Origin: Bursaphelenchus xylophilus
Taxonomy: Eukaryota; Nematoda; Chromadorea; Rhabditida; Aphelenchoididae
Reading direction: 5' to 3'
Assembly: GCA_904066235.2 (NCBI GenBank)
Contig: CAJFCV020000003.1
Coordinates: forward strand, 9,300,001 to 9,364,000
Length of the DNA: 64,000 nt
The notes below the pieces were generated by a model. The model was not told where the DNA came from, did not search any database, and saw only the letters and a program-made list of their open reading frames with translations. Positions 12,301 through 23,818 of this stretch are shown one piece after another (the first letter of the stretch is position 1; every line of letters begins with the position of its first letter). The position numbers and the translations under genes were made by a program.

Positions 12301-13572
12301 TTGATGAAACTTGGCACAAATTTAGAATAATTTTTTCTAAGATATATGCGAGAATCCCAACTCGCGCTTTGCAGAAACAACCGAGATTTTTAGATCGAAA
12401 GTCGGCCAAAATTAAGGACTTTTTGCCAAATATCGGCACGAAAATTTGCATGCCTACTTCTACTGTAAGGGATAATGTTTCTACAAAAAATCAAATTTTT
12501 CCGCACAAAACTGCCAAAGTTATGGCCAAAAAGCGCTTTTCTCTCTGACCGCTCTCCACGTTTAGCCTGCTCTCTCGGCGGCAAAAATCGTTCGATATCT
12601 CGCAAAGCGCGAGCTAAAACTTTCAGGAATTGATATTTAGTCCATACCCGACGTGTGTGCAAAATTTAAAGAATATCTGAGCGTCGCACTTGGAGTACTT
12701 CCCCTGTTAGTTGAAAAAAAACATCATTTTGATAAATTTTTTTACTTCTGGATGACCGATTTTCCGGGATTTTATAAAAAAAATATGAAAAAAAATCTTT
12801 TTTTGGCGAATCGAATTGTACAAAATTTTAAATCTCATGTATAAATAATGCCCTCAGGCATTGAACTTACAATAATTTCATTTGGCCCTTCGATCCGTTG
12901 AAAAACCGCAGCTCCCACCAACAAATAGACCAATAACAATATACAAAGTCCAACATGAGGTAGGATTCTCTGAGCTTTCTGAAAAAGAAGGCTTCATAAA
13001 CGAAAAAGAATACGTTAGATTACCATTTTTATTTTTTCCATCTTCGTAAGCGGGTCATATGTGTATTCATCACCGGGATCTGAGGGTAATCTTGCGTTCT
13101 CCAGATCGTCGTTCAGTTCGTCCGAAGCGAAGGAATCATTGTCATCGGAACTGTTCTAAAGACCCAATTTATTTGTTAGACCTTCAAATTATAACCGCTT
13201 TTGGTTCAAAAGTCTAGAGGAATATTCAGAAAAAGTTGAAGGAATGATCTATGGGGAACAGTTTTTTTGTTGCCCTCAGGCATCTGTCTAATTTTTATGT
13301 CCTGTATATTTGATCTTCAAGTTTTTTAGGGTCTAAAAATTAATTTACAATTATTTTAGACAATAGTTTTGACAAAATTTTTATATTACTTTAAGCAGGG
13401 TAATGTAAAAAATTTCGATTTTTTTACGTTTTTGCTGCCCAATAATAAGAATTAAGGTCTCAAATAAAAGAATCAAAGTAAAATTCATAAATAGGATAGC
13501 ATATATGTAGCTTACCAACCGAAATTCAACATCTTCACCAGCCGGCGGAATGTAAACTGTATCGCGCCTCAT
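9326..13572 (-). CDS. Two-pore-domain (K2P/TWK) potassium channel
   Basis: Exons on minus: 13516-13572, 13024-13155, 12871-12978, 11988-12264, 11778-11941, 10719-11110, 9956-10262 and 9326-9538, about 549 residues, all phases consistent. TM1 is in exon 3 (ILLLVYLLVGAAVFQRIEG). An extracellular cap carries N-glycosylation sites NLT and NQT. Pore 1 is TTIGYGHLVP, with an intron inside the filter codons. TM2/TM3 follow, pore 2 is ATIGFGDYVP, and TM4 ends in FGLAL. Both N- and C-terminal tails are cytosolic and charged. Channels of this family carry background potassium current in the plasma membrane. A TTTTCAG acceptor lies 32 bases before the ATG. Introns carry family A copies at 9598 and 11183 and a family B remnant at 12295. 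The stop codon lies in the TTAA bordering the neighbouring array. Which TWK subtype it is cannot be told. Confidence 0.93.
9598..9855. mobile_element. Family A MITE, copy A2
   Basis: TA-flanked (9596-9597, 9856-9857), with ends CAGTGAAAGGGACCTGATCC and GAATCAGGTCGCCCACTG. It has the same palindromic interior as A1 and lies in the last K2P intron. Confidence 0.85.
11183..11440. mobile_element. Family A MITE, copy A3
   Basis: TA-flanked, starting CAGTGGGGGACCTGATCC and ending GGATCGGGTCCTTCACTG. It lies in the K2P intron between exons 5 and 6. The interior hairpin includes GCGCGCCC / GGGCGCGC. Confidence 0.85.
12295..12710 (-). repeat. Family B repeat, copy B1, lacking one terminus
   Basis: Reads in reverse orientation from ACAGGGGAAGTACTCCAAG (at about 12710) through CTCGCGCTTTGCG and GCCGAGAGAGCA segments. 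It stops at CAAGTTTCATCA near 12298, so the second terminal repeat is missing. The K2P acceptor lies about 30 bases further on. Confidence 0.75.
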
Positions 13573-14113
13573 TTTCCGAGCCTCTGGCAACCCGGCCAGC
13601 CCTCTGAAAAGCCATCAAATTAAAGTCGAAATCACATAACCACTTCATAAACATCAATTATGACCTCAAAATTGCATCAAGATCAAACCTCGTCAAAATT
13701 CCGGCTATATTCGGAAAGAAAACAACTGATTAATCAACTAAAAACAACACTTTCGATTTGATAAAGCCCTCCGATCAGGACTTTGTGAGGTTGAGAACAA
13801 AGGCTGATCACTAAAAAAAACGGGTTTCGGTCCGTAATTGCCGCAGGCCATTTGGCCAGTCGCTTTTTTGTTTTCCTGAAGGTTCAAGTCCGGGAAGGAC
13901 AAGATAAAATGAGATGTCACTGAGTTTTCATGACCTAAACACATCTAAGAACATTGCTCTTTCTTCCTTGTACTCAACATTCTTCAATTTTGCAAAGTTA
14001 CGATACATGTGGACATTCCGCGTCAATCGATAATTTCTGTGACACTTCGTCCAAAAGAGAAAATACCCAGATTTTTGCAAAACTGCGGGCGAAATTTTTG
14101 ATAATTCGTGAAG

Positions 14114-15692
14114 ATGAGCGCAGTACCAGACGGATTGGATCGAAATGTGATCCGTATTCGACTCAGACAGCTGAATTCCTCGCAAAATTCCATCCAAACC
14201 ATGTCAATGTGGATTGCACACCATCATAATGAAGCTGGATCAATTGCAGATGCTTGGCTTGAGGTATGTTGATTTTGAGATTTTTGTCTTTGATTTTAGA
14301 TGCTTTTACGTTAAGGAAGCGGTCCGAATGTTGGTTTGTTTGCGATCTTAAGCACTATTATGTGATCCATAAGGCTTTTAACCGAAAAAGGTCAAATAAG
14401 ACCCAAAATTTGCCGAATTGGAAGAAATTTTGTTTGGTTAGCTAGAATACTCTCTACTCTTCCAATTTCAGGAGCTCTGCACGAACAAGGCCAACAGCGA
14501 CTGGTGCAAAGCCATGTTTTACTTGGCCAACGACGTAGTTCAGAACTGCCGAAAGGAAAAGAAGCATGTTTGCGAGGAATTCTATCCGTTCTTCCTTGCA
14601 GCGGTGGAGAAGCTTGGCCGAAGGCAAATTGACAGATGGGAGAAGGTGATTGGATCAGTTTATCGGGTTATTGACATCTTAAAAGAGCGAAATGTGTATA
14701 CACCTGAACAGATAAAAGAACTCAAATCTGTTATCAATTGGAGGCCGGCAGACGGTGCGCAAACTCCTTCGAGTACGAATTCGGGCGTCAGCCCTGTAAA
14801 ACCTGCTAGGAAGGAGGAAAAGGTAAGAGCTTGTTTGATTTTTTGATTTTAAGCATGATTTTATATTGCACTTGACATCTGAAGTGAAGTTTTCATAGAA
14901 AGATGTGTCAAGAGCTGCAATAGATGAATCCAATAGCTTACAACCTAACTTACCTTTTTACAGCCTGAATTGAGCATTGAACAGAAACGAGTGATCAGAA
15001 AGAAGATTTTTGAAGATGTCGAGACATCACTGAAATCTCTGATTTCTCCAGCCAGCACAGATTCAGCAGTAAGGTGAGGAGAATATTTTTTTATTTTCTT
15101 TGCTTTTAGGTATTGATAACAGTTATTTAACTTGTCTTCCTTCAATTTTCATCAAATTTTATATTACTCTACCTATTTCAGACAGAAAATTGCTGGATAT
15201 TCCGAAACAATCGCTGATACTCGAAAAACAGCCGAGCCAAAAACTCTTCAAGAAGCTAGGGAGATCTACGATAAAGCGAATGAAGCTCTTCCATTAGTTC
15301 GAAATTATGCTCAAAGGTAAGTGCCTTTAATAATTTAATCTGCTGTTTAGAGTGAAAGCAGAACTGACCGGGACTCGAGAAGCCCAGAAGAGAATGGATG
15401 CGCTAGCAGAGTTCATGAAAAGCGAAGTTGAACGAGATAAGGACATTCTGGAGCTGGCTAGATCTTGTTTGGATGGACTTCACAAAAAGAAGGCTAAAGT
15501 AAGATAAATTTGATATTTTTGGATTGAAGGTACTATGTTTGACGGGTGTGTCGGGTCCCAAAATGAAGATTAGAGCGTGTTCAACAATTTTATTTTTGAA
15601 TTATTTAGATTGAAGCCGCCCGCAGCCTCCTATCCGACTCCAAAAACACCTCGAGCAGTGTTGCTCTGCCCGAAATCGAAAACGACTTATGA
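14114..15692 (+). CDS. cids-1: CID-domain RNA polymerase II CTD-binding protein (RPRD1/CIDS-1-like)
   Basis: Exons 14114-14263, 14472-14822, 14964-15073, 15182-15316, 15351-15498 and 15609-15692 give 325 residues. Residues 1-135 form a CID (CTD-interacting domain): QTMSMWIAHHHNEAG, then FYLANDVVQNCRKE and DILKERNVYTPEQIKEL, the canonical helical pattern. A Ser/Thr/Pro linker follows, then a long helical region (about 170-300) rich in Lys, Glu and Arg, matching the dimerising coiled coil of RPRD1A/B. These proteins bind the phosphorylated Pol II tail in the nucleus and influence Ser5 dephosphorylation and transcription. Length fits RPRD1 (just over 300 residues). The ATG is the first in frame; the upstream reading frame is poor. 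Confidence 0.9.
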
Positions 15693-15723
15693 CCTCAATG
15701 TATATAGCTTTAATTTTAGTTAT

Positions 15724-15729
15724 AATAAA
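15724..15729 (+). other. Poly(A) signal of the CID gene
   Basis: AATAAA lies 32 bases after the stop codon at 15690-15692. Confidence 0.6.
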
Positions 15730-17126
15730 ATTGTATCGTCTTCAGGCTGACTCTGCTATTTTGCGACGTTTCTTTCTGTTAGATTTCCAAATATTTTGTC
15801 AACGGGCCGATCTCTCGGGAGCAATACCTCATCTTTATGCCTTTCACCCGCCGGCTATAAACATTTTGCGAGTGTTTTTTTCATTTTGCCTAAAAGCCAT
15901 GTCATGTTGGGGCGGTCCAAGTTCAGAGTTCGACCTCGTTCCGGGCATTTTTGCAACTAATTTCAAGGCTGGGACTTGCTTTATAAGCAAGGATAATGTG
16001 AGCGAAATTTTAATTTTTTTTAATGAGGAAGAAGTTTGCGGGTTGCAAAAATATTTTTTATGGCTGATTCGAAGGTCTGGGGCATATGACCCGTCATAAA
16101 TTTAAAAGATTTTTGAATTTTTGCCAAATTTGGCATTCTGTTGCAAGGGTCTAAAAGTGGAAATTTTAGTACCAAATGTGATAATTGACGAATTTAACGC
16201 TTCATTATAGCTGTAACTTTTGTTTTTGGGAAAACTGAACCATTTTGATATATTATCTATGATGAATTTGATGTAAATCTAACTTTTTTCAATCATCATT
16301 ATCGTTTATTCTCCTTAATCAAGCCCTTTTTTCACCATTTCTTAAATTTTTGCAACTTCCGGCGTCACAAATGAAAAAAAAATTTACATTCAGATGTGAA
16401 ATTACACTTAACGATTCACTTCATACCCTCACGCAAATCTTCACGTATTCCTGCAGCCTCTTATACGCCCTCATTTCATATGCAATCCTTCTCCGCTTTC
16501 GCTTTTATCGGATGTTCAAAAGGCATGGCCGGATATTTAATTACGGTAAAATCTCGGCCCCGACACACTCAAAAACTGGGACAAAAAGTTGAGTTCTTCC
16601 TTTCCGGAAGGTCCTCGGGATTTATAGAACACTTTGTTGTGGAGATTTCTTGACTGTGCCCGAACAAAGGAATACTGAAAATTTGATTTCGTCTTAAAGA
16701 TTCATTGAGTTTTGCCTCTTTCGGTGGGCAAAGAATGGGAGTTTTTGGATTTTGAGGGTTATTTTGAGTCGATGAGGGATTTAATAAATGTGAAGAGAGG
16801 GGATTACTGTATCATGAGAGTAATTTTGGGGTCGTACTTGAGCTTTCAATATGAAAAACTGAATTTTTTGTAATTATCATGTGGAATCATCATGGATAAT
16901 ATAGTATTGTTTTTTGGTCTATTTTTGATGACTGTGATGTTGCAGATGAAGATTTTTATTATTTTAAGGCTATATGGGGAAGAATGAAGGTAAATGCAGC
17001 CCTGATTTTTGAAGGAAAATCTGTTATCTTGTCCTAGATGACTAATAATATCAAAATAATTTGTTGACAAATTAATAGTTTGGCCTGTATAAAGTACTGC
17101 AAGACACGGAAAGTCCTATCAATGCT
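15730..17126. other. Intergenic region with no recognised feature
   Basis: AT-rich sequence with scattered short frames. One open frame at 15689-16099 runs through the 3' UTR of the CID gene and shows no conserved motif. No repeat family from this window was recognised here. Confidence 0.45.
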
Positions 17127-17548
17127 CTATTCTTTCGTATAAAAAACTTTTGACCAGAATAATTCAAAATTTTTATATTGCCCTTCAAACGTCCCCTTCT
17201 TCTTCCTAAACTCCAAACTCTTACATCTCACGTAGTCTTCTTTACATTGACGCCCAAACTCATCGAAATCCTCCCAGGTTTTTGATTACTCTCCCGGATT
17301 ACGGTGTAATCCATAATCTCCCCCAAGGAGACACGTAGGGACTTAATTGCGTTTATATGTAATACGATTAGGCCCTAGATCTTTTTGTTTTTGTTTTTTC
17401 ACAATCTGCACTATACACTGGTCGGCAAAATCTTCTTCCCGTCTCATATCTGATATAAGCTGTACTCGATTAATAGTCGGGATTTGTAAGGCTTCTACGT
17501 TGAAGTTTTTGGGGCTTGTTTGCAAGGAAATGGAAAAACTGGAAAGGA
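17127..17548 (-). CDS. Possible exon pair of an unrecognised gene
   Basis: Two minus-strand open stretches look coding by composition. One (about 17343-17548) includes RVQLISDMRREEDFADQC and ends KRN-stop. The other (about 17127-17285) includes WEDFDEFGRQCKEDYVRC and EFRKKKGTFEGQYKNF. I could not find a junction that joins them convincingly, nor an upstream start, so they could be separate last exons, a decayed gene, or chance. No family recognised. Confidence 0.25.
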
Positions 17549-17767
17549 GTTATTGATTGTAAGGTAAGGCATATCTTCTGTAAATTTTATAGATGCCGTA
17601 TGGGACTACTGTATGTATGAGCTATATACAGTGGTCCCTCATGGTCTCAGCTCGCATATGGGAGGGGATATTAAGAGATCCTTTTTTGGTGTAATATGAA
17701 AATTGGGGAGCTGGCAAAGAAATGCTTCTAGACTCATTTAATTTTGCGCTTACAAAACTGATTCTAC

Positions 17768-18061
17768 TATTTGTTAACGCCTTACAGGTGTTTCTTGTGT
17801 ATAATTGAATGTAACCTCAATTACGATTACTCAAGCCCCCGCAGGCGCATTTCAACAGGCCGTAGCAAACAAGCCAGTCTAGTGTCAGCATTGCCGCTTT
17901 TGTAAAAGAATCAGCTTTGTAAGTGGCAATGCTTACACTAGACCTGCTTGTTTGCTTCGTCCTGTTGAAATGTGCCTACCGGGGTCTAATTATTCGTAAT
18001 TGAGGTTACATATTTAATTAGTATATACAAGAAACACCTGTAGGACGTTATGTAGCAAATA
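17768..18061. mobile_element. Palindromic MITE of about 290 bp, unrelated to A and B
   Basis: The left arm reads ATTTGTTAACGCCTTACAGG and continues through TGTTTCTTGT, GTAACCTCAATTACG, TTTCAACAGG and GCAAACAAGC. The right arm is its reverse complement, ending CCTGTAGGACGTTATGTAGC. Arms of about 130 bases surround a short loop near 17915. There is no coding capacity. Confidence 0.75.
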
Positions 18062-19320
18062 AAAAGCCCATAACTTTCGGCTATGTTGCTGGCTTTTGCC
18101 TAAAATATAATAACTTGAGGTTAAGCGTTATACAATGTCATCATAATATTTTCTATTCCTATTGGCTCAGTTTGATGAAGAGATTTTTTGGACGTTTCGT
18201 TTCCCAAGCCGTAGAGGCGCTATTCAAAAAAGCCGCATGAACCCTAAAGGGCTTAATTAATCTTGACCTTTTTTCGATTAAAATCCATCAAATCCAAGTT
18301 TCAAACACTCCCATCTACTTTTTTACTTCACTAATTTGACGAAACTTTTTCTCTCTACCCTCCACCAATGGCGTGTTATTTTTTCTTTTGAATAAACAAA
18401 AATTTACGTCCGTTAATTGGGCCAATTTGTGGGTGCGAACAGACGGGCCTGAACGTTAATTCAAGTGCGGCCAAGTGATGTTCTCGGATATCGGCAAGAG
18501 TGCGATGGAGTTCTGGTTTCATTTTGGGGTAACGAACACCAAATTTCGACCTTTGGCAACACTTTTTGCGGAAATTAGATTTGGGGGCATGGAGAAGATT
18601 TTGATTATTTTTGATGTTTGTGGGGGTTGAGTAAATTAGAACGGGTATTTTTAGGAAGCAAATATAAGAACAAAGGGAATAATACCCATTTTATTCGATG
18701 GTGTTATCAATATTTTGCTTGGCTGTAAATTTTTGGCCGAAAAGAAATTTATGAAATTTCGATAAACAAATGGCCAAATCGACTTAAAATTACAGTAACT
18801 CTTTAAAAAACAATGCCCACACATTATAAAAATCGTTATTCTACTGTCCAAAACCTTCAATTCCCACATTAATCAGAAAATTTATATTACACATGACCCA
18901 CCAAATGTCATCATTTTTAAATTTCCCCTTTCTCCAAGCCATTTGCCAGTTAGTTTACTTCAAAATTAATATCCTTCCTCCGTTTTGCCGATTAATTAGG
19001 CGTTTTTTTCAAGTGGGCCGTAAGTGCCGAACCCCCGGAGATTTATGAGTCGATTTTTTCGATGCGAATTTATTTTTGGAGCCCCTCTTTGCCCTTTTCT
19101 CCGGGGGGATTTCGAACCCAAATTTAGCAGGTGTTGGGGCCAAGAGGAGTATTTTTTGGAGGGTATTTGGCCTTGAGAATATTAGGACATTTGATATTGG
19201 ATATTAGACTTGAAGAGATGATGACTTTGAATTTTGAAAAAAATTTTTTTTTTCTGGTATGGTTATTTCGTATTTCAGCCTTTTTTGGGCACTTTTGGAC
19301 ATCAAATTATATTACATATA
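18062..19320. other. Intergenic, nothing recognised
   Basis: AT-rich sequence with no convincing frame, RNA gene or repeat boundary. Confidence 0.45.
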
Positions 19321-19578
19321 CAGTGAGGGACCTGATCCAATGGCAAAACACGTCTCCTTTTGCATCCCGGAAGGGACCAAAATGACTCCAAACCCTTCCC
19401 TTCTCTAAGCTCCGCTTAGAGGAAAAAACTCCGCTTTGAAAAGCGCGCCCTTTCCTTCAAGGCGGGCTCTTCAAAGCGGGGTTTTTTAGTTTAGAGAAGG
19501 GAAGGGTTTGGAGACATTTTGGTCCCTTCCGGGATGCAAGATGAGACGTTTTTTGCCATTGGATCCGGTCCTTCACTG
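19321..19578. mobile_element. Family A MITE, divergent copy A4
   Basis: TA-flanked, starting CAGTGAGGGACCTGATCCAA and ending TTGGATCCGGTCCTTCACTG in inverse arrangement. The interior differs from other copies (ACTCCAAACCCTTCCCTTCT and its inverse), so it may represent a subfamily. Confidence 0.8.
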
Positions 19579-20445
19579 TACTAGATGCGACCTAGTTTGA
19601 TATAAAAATACTTCGTCCTATTTTATTTGCCACATCCCGAAATATCACCTCAAGGATCCACACTGGTTATTTTTCAATGCCCTCCAACCATACTTCCAAA
19701 TCGAACAATAAAGTCCATTCTCATCCAGACCTTCTAATTCCTCGTTTTCATAAAAATATTATCATTTTTTCATTGATTCATTCTCCCTGACGTATTCTGA
19801 GGGCGTTCCATAAAATTTTACACGCTCCAAAATCTCTGGATTAGCCACATCTCGCATTTTACCCCGCTCGTTAGGAGTTTCATTCCAGCTTCGCCTCTCA
19901 CAGTCATAAACAACACTTGTTTATCGGAAATTCAATAAAAATATCCGGCCACTTTATCTCGAGCCTTCTATTTGCCAAAGTTTGACCTTCTTCGCTTCAA
20001 GGAACGGGGTTTTTGATGCGAAAATGTTGAAAGAAACCGGGGTTTTTTAATACACTTACTTGGGGTTGACGTGCATTTTGACGAAATTGTGGTCTTACAG
20101 TATGATTGTGATTGTTTTTGCTTAAAATTTTCGTGTCGGAAGTATCTGTGGAGTACAATTTTTCGATTTATTTAAATGCTCTACCTGTATTTTGGTCACG
20201 AATAAGAATTTTTGCGTGTCTGGTAGGTAATGTCAAGTGTAATATAATTTATAAAAATAAGGCGAAAATTTGCGTTTACTTTGTTATTCTGAAGCAGCTA
20301 CTAAAGGCAGCTGCCATTCTTTTTACTAATTTTTATAAATTTCCAAAGTAAAAATTTGAAATTTGAATTTGCCGCCAGTTTTGGCATTCTGCCCAAATTG
20401 ATATAGAATGCAGAATTAAATAAGAAAATAAAAATTTATAATGTA
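19579..20445. other. Intergenic, nothing recognised
   Basis: AT-rich spacer between A4 and the Tc1/mariner-type element. A single 79-codon frame (20112-20351) has a lysine- and phenylalanine-biased composition typical of AT-rich noncoding sequence. Confidence 0.4.
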
Positions 20446-21731
20446 CAGGGTGACAAAGAAAAAATGCAACTCATATTTATGGCCATATTTTGTCTAAAAC
20501 ACCAAACTTAACTAAAGTAAAGGTAAATATCAGCAACACAGAGTATTGTTAATAGTATGCTCAGTCAGTTTTAAGATGGCTATTCTTGGCGCCGAGATAG
20601 AGCTCAAAACGTGACTTTAAATTTTGGACGATTCGCCGGAGCTTTTTTTGGAGAAATCGGTCCCGTTCTTACCGCAGCGATCAATTAGCGGCTCCAAACT
20701 TTTTTGGCGTGAACTAGAGGTCTTGACCTCCAACCGAAGAAAAAACATAGTCCACCGGATTCAGATCCGGCGAGTAGGCGGCCATTTCGCAGACCACCTA
20801 AAATCGGGAAAACAGGTCCTTTCCTGGCCTTGCGTCTTTTTTGCTTTATGGGCGGTGGCGGAATCCTGCCACGGTGTCCGTTTTGAATCGCCAAGGTGCT
20901 ACTGAGTCCACGGAATCACGTTGGCGTCCAAAATCTGGCTGCTAGACTTATCGGTTTGGTTTTGACTCTTTTATCCAAGAAAACCAAGGATATCACGCCG
21001 CTGGCGCAAAACTTTGCCCCAGGACCTGAGAGGCCGGATTTTTACTGGGTTCAAAAATAGCGTATGGTTTTTGACTCTAAACAGTCCAACTCCTGTCATT
21101 CTGGTGGTTGTAGACCTGCTCGGTGTTGAAATATTTCTCATCGACGGACAGGATCTTCTGTCACCGCTGAGCTGCGGCGCGACGCTTGAATTTTCGACAT
21201 TTTTTCGGATATTGTTGCTTGTAGTATTCCGTGAGGCGCTAGGTTTTTTTGAGCTTGTTAGGCTTGCGCTACGGTGCATTGCTGGCCATTCATCGACCAG
21301 CTGTTGTGTTGATGACGGTCTGCCGGGCAATCTTTTTCATGGACACCATCAGATTTTGCTTCACTCGCTTTTTGATGATCTCAAAGTTGCCAGAAGTGTT
21401 CAAGATGCGCTTTCTTCTATTTCCTGGACACTTAACATCGTGGCCAAGCTCGTGGATTCGTTTGGTGGCTTTTGGCGTAGCAGATTTTCCCACACCGAGC
21501 AGTTTAGCAATCTCACACTGTTCTTTTTCTTCCCGAGACAGGTTTAAAATCGAGGTCCCTCTGTTTGACACTCAATACAAAGATGATAATCAATTGATAT
21601 GGGCATGAAAATTAAAAGACTAGGACAGAAAAACACGCAGAATTTAATGGTATAAAAAATATTTCGCTACACCTAAACATTTTCGCGGCAGGACCCATGA
21701 AAAAAAGTTGCATTTTTTATTTGTCACCCTG
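20446..21731 (-). mobile_element. Decayed Tc1/mariner-superfamily transposon
   Basis: Ends CAGGGTGACAAAGAAAAAAT and, inverted, CAGGGTGACAAATAAAAAAT match at about 25 of 26 bases and are flanked by TA (20444-20445, 21732-21733). On the minus strand, an N-terminal helix-turn-helix region (SREEKEQCEIAKLLGVGKSA, near 21540) is followed by a broken catalytic domain. DEKYFNTEQVYNHQND lies near 21092-21150 and YSPDLNPVDY near 20755-20783, in different frames. Both motifs are typical of Tc1/mariner DDE transposases. Frame changes and stops make it non-functional. Confidence 0.88.
20600..21571 (-). pseudogene. Transposase remnant of the Tc1/mariner-type element
   Basis: Starts at ATG 21571 with an intact 93-codon frame carrying the DNA-binding domain, then shifts frame at least twice. 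The three-acid catalytic core can only be followed by changing frame: the first Asp block DEKYF, then WQDSATAHKAKK, then SPDLNP. Loss of a continuous frame indicates it cannot encode active transposase. It could still be mobilised in trans because both termini look intact. Confidence 0.8.
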
Positions 21732-21733
21732 TA

Positions 21734-22871
21734 TTATGCATTTTAAGACAGCTTCATGCTAATTTGCGCAATTTTCTGGGTGTTTGTTATATTATCCATG
21801 ACATCTAGATGAACTTCAAGTCTAATATGGGACATATATTCGGCCTAGAAGTATGACTTTGTCGTTTTTTAACGCTCATAATTAAGAGTTTTACATTAAA
21901 ATGTATTTATTTATCATTGCGATTACTAACCATGACATTTTCCCAAAATTTTGGCAACTTTCAAATACCATCAGTGAAAACTTGTTTTTGTTTTGAGGCA
22001 TCGCATGCATAATAGCATCCAAATTAACGAAACCCTTACCACTTTTCGATTTGCAATTGGATGTGCATTTAATTGGGTTACAACATTGTCGCAAAGGTAA
22101 TAAAACGGGATGGGATGGCTGACATTACACTCGGCGGCCAAATTGGCGCCGGAAAGCGGGGGGATTTTAAGGCCGCGGAAAGGTCGAAGGTTTCCCCCTC
22201 ATCCCAGAGTGGGCTCAGCTCTTGTTTTTCGGCCAAATTCCAGGTCGAAATTTGAGTTTATTTTGCATCGAAAAAAGTTTCCGCATGACCGAAAGATGCC
22301 GGGGGGACGGTACTCAACTCTAATCTCTTATGAATTTGTTTTTCACTTTTTTGAGGGCTGTAGACGGTGATTTATGGAAGAAAGGGTGGCTTGGCTGGTT
22401 GTAGATGCAAATAATTTTGCTAGAAGACTTTTTTCTGAGGGTTACAAAAGGTGTTTGTAATAGGAGGGCTTTTTTTAAATTACAGCAGATTCTGAAGGGA
22501 ATCATTACGAATAGAACTTCGAAGCGTAGGAGTTTTTAACGTGAGGCTAACAGAATTGGAAGAAATTTTGTTTTGAATTTAAGACATTATTTTCTATGTG
22601 ACAAGTTTCTACGGGGTTCCTGTGTGGCTTGGCAGAAACAAATCGACATTTTTTAGTCAAATATTACCATAAAGTCTACGTTTTTTCGTAGTTTGGTCTG
22701 AAAAGCCTCAGCGTGATTTCTAATAGAGAGAAAAACACTTCTGCCAAGAATCAAAATTTTCTATACAAAATTGGCAAAGATACGGTCAAAAAAACGTACG
22801 TTTTTATGAACGCTCTCCGCATTTTTCGTACTCTCTCATCAGCTAAATGTGTTGAATGCAAGTTATGAGCT
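21734..22871. other. Intergenic, nothing recognised
   Basis: No convincing coding frame. It contains one copy of the recurring word TTATATTATCCATGA (near 21787), discussed in the findings. Confidence 0.4.
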
Positions 22872-23333
22872 AACAAGGGAAGTACCCCAAATGCGACGCT
22901 CAGATTTTGATGAAACTTGGCACAAATTTAGAATAATTTTTTCTAAGATATATGCGAGAATCCTAGTTCGCGTTTTGCGGAAACAACCGAGATTTTTAGA
23001 TCGAAAGTCGGCGAAAATTTATGACTTTTTGCCGAATTTCGGCACGTGAAGTTTCATGCCTATTTCTACCGTAAAGGATAAAGTTTCTGCAAAAAATCAA
23101 ATTTTTCCGCACGAAACTGCCGAAGTTATGGCCAAAAAGCGTTTTTCTCTCTGACCGCTCTCCACGTTTAGCGTGCTCTCTCGGCGGCATAAATCGTCCG
23201 ATATCTCGGCGGCGCCTGCAAAGCGCGAGCTAAAACATTCAGAAATTGATATTTAGTTTATCCCCGACGTGTGTGAAAAATTTAAAGAAAATCTGAGCGT
23301 CGCACGTGGGGTACTTCCCTTGTAAATGTTCTA
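22872..23333 (-). repeat. Family B repeat, copy B2
   Basis: Both termini are present: ACAAGGGAAGTACCCCAAAT on the left and GTGGGGTACTTCCCTTGT on the right, each followed inward by GCGACGCTCAGATTTT or its inverse. The internal order is reversed relative to copies at 46.2, 47.8, 62.0 and 63.6 kb. Confidence 0.85.
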
Positions 23334-23818
23334 GGAATTGAGATGTTCCTGAAACTTTTATACGTCTCTAATTGTAAGCATCGCAAGTGCCCAAAATTTC
23401 CAAAAAATCTGAATGTTGCATTTTAAAACCATTTCTCGTTTTTTGACCAAACTTTCACCGATATCTTGTTTCAAAAAAGATGTTAATATCATAATTGCCC
23501 TATTTTTTGAAGACTTTCTCTTAAGCCTGCCTGCAGAAAACCAAAGTTATGTCTCATCGCATCTATTTATTATTCTTTATAATTGCTCATTATCTTGTTT
23601 ACCCCGCCATTGCAATTATCGTGTAGTCCCAAGATTATAGATGGTTTATCCGTTCATTTCCATTCAATATATTCACATTAATCACACGTACGAACTTTTA
23701 GGTCTATTGTTTATTCTACACTTTTAATTTTCAATTTATTTAATCTACCATTTTCAGGGCACAATAATAAATTTTAACTTCAAATGTGGTCTTAAAAGTT
23801 TCACTTTTGAGTACGATC
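23334..23818. other. NELL-like gene upstream region
   Basis: AT-rich. A TTTTCAG acceptor ends at 23757, 61 bases before the NELL-like ATG, and may be a spliced-leader or 5' UTR acceptor. No promoter motif was recognised. Confidence 0.4.

Noticed and set aside
13738..13944. Possible extra 5' exon of the K2P gene
   Set aside because: The frame has no matching donor and phase for the acceptor near 13604; the ATG at 13572 after that acceptor suffices.
20971..21608. Long plus-strand frames over the Tc1/mariner-type element
   Set aside because: They are antisense to the transposase remnant.
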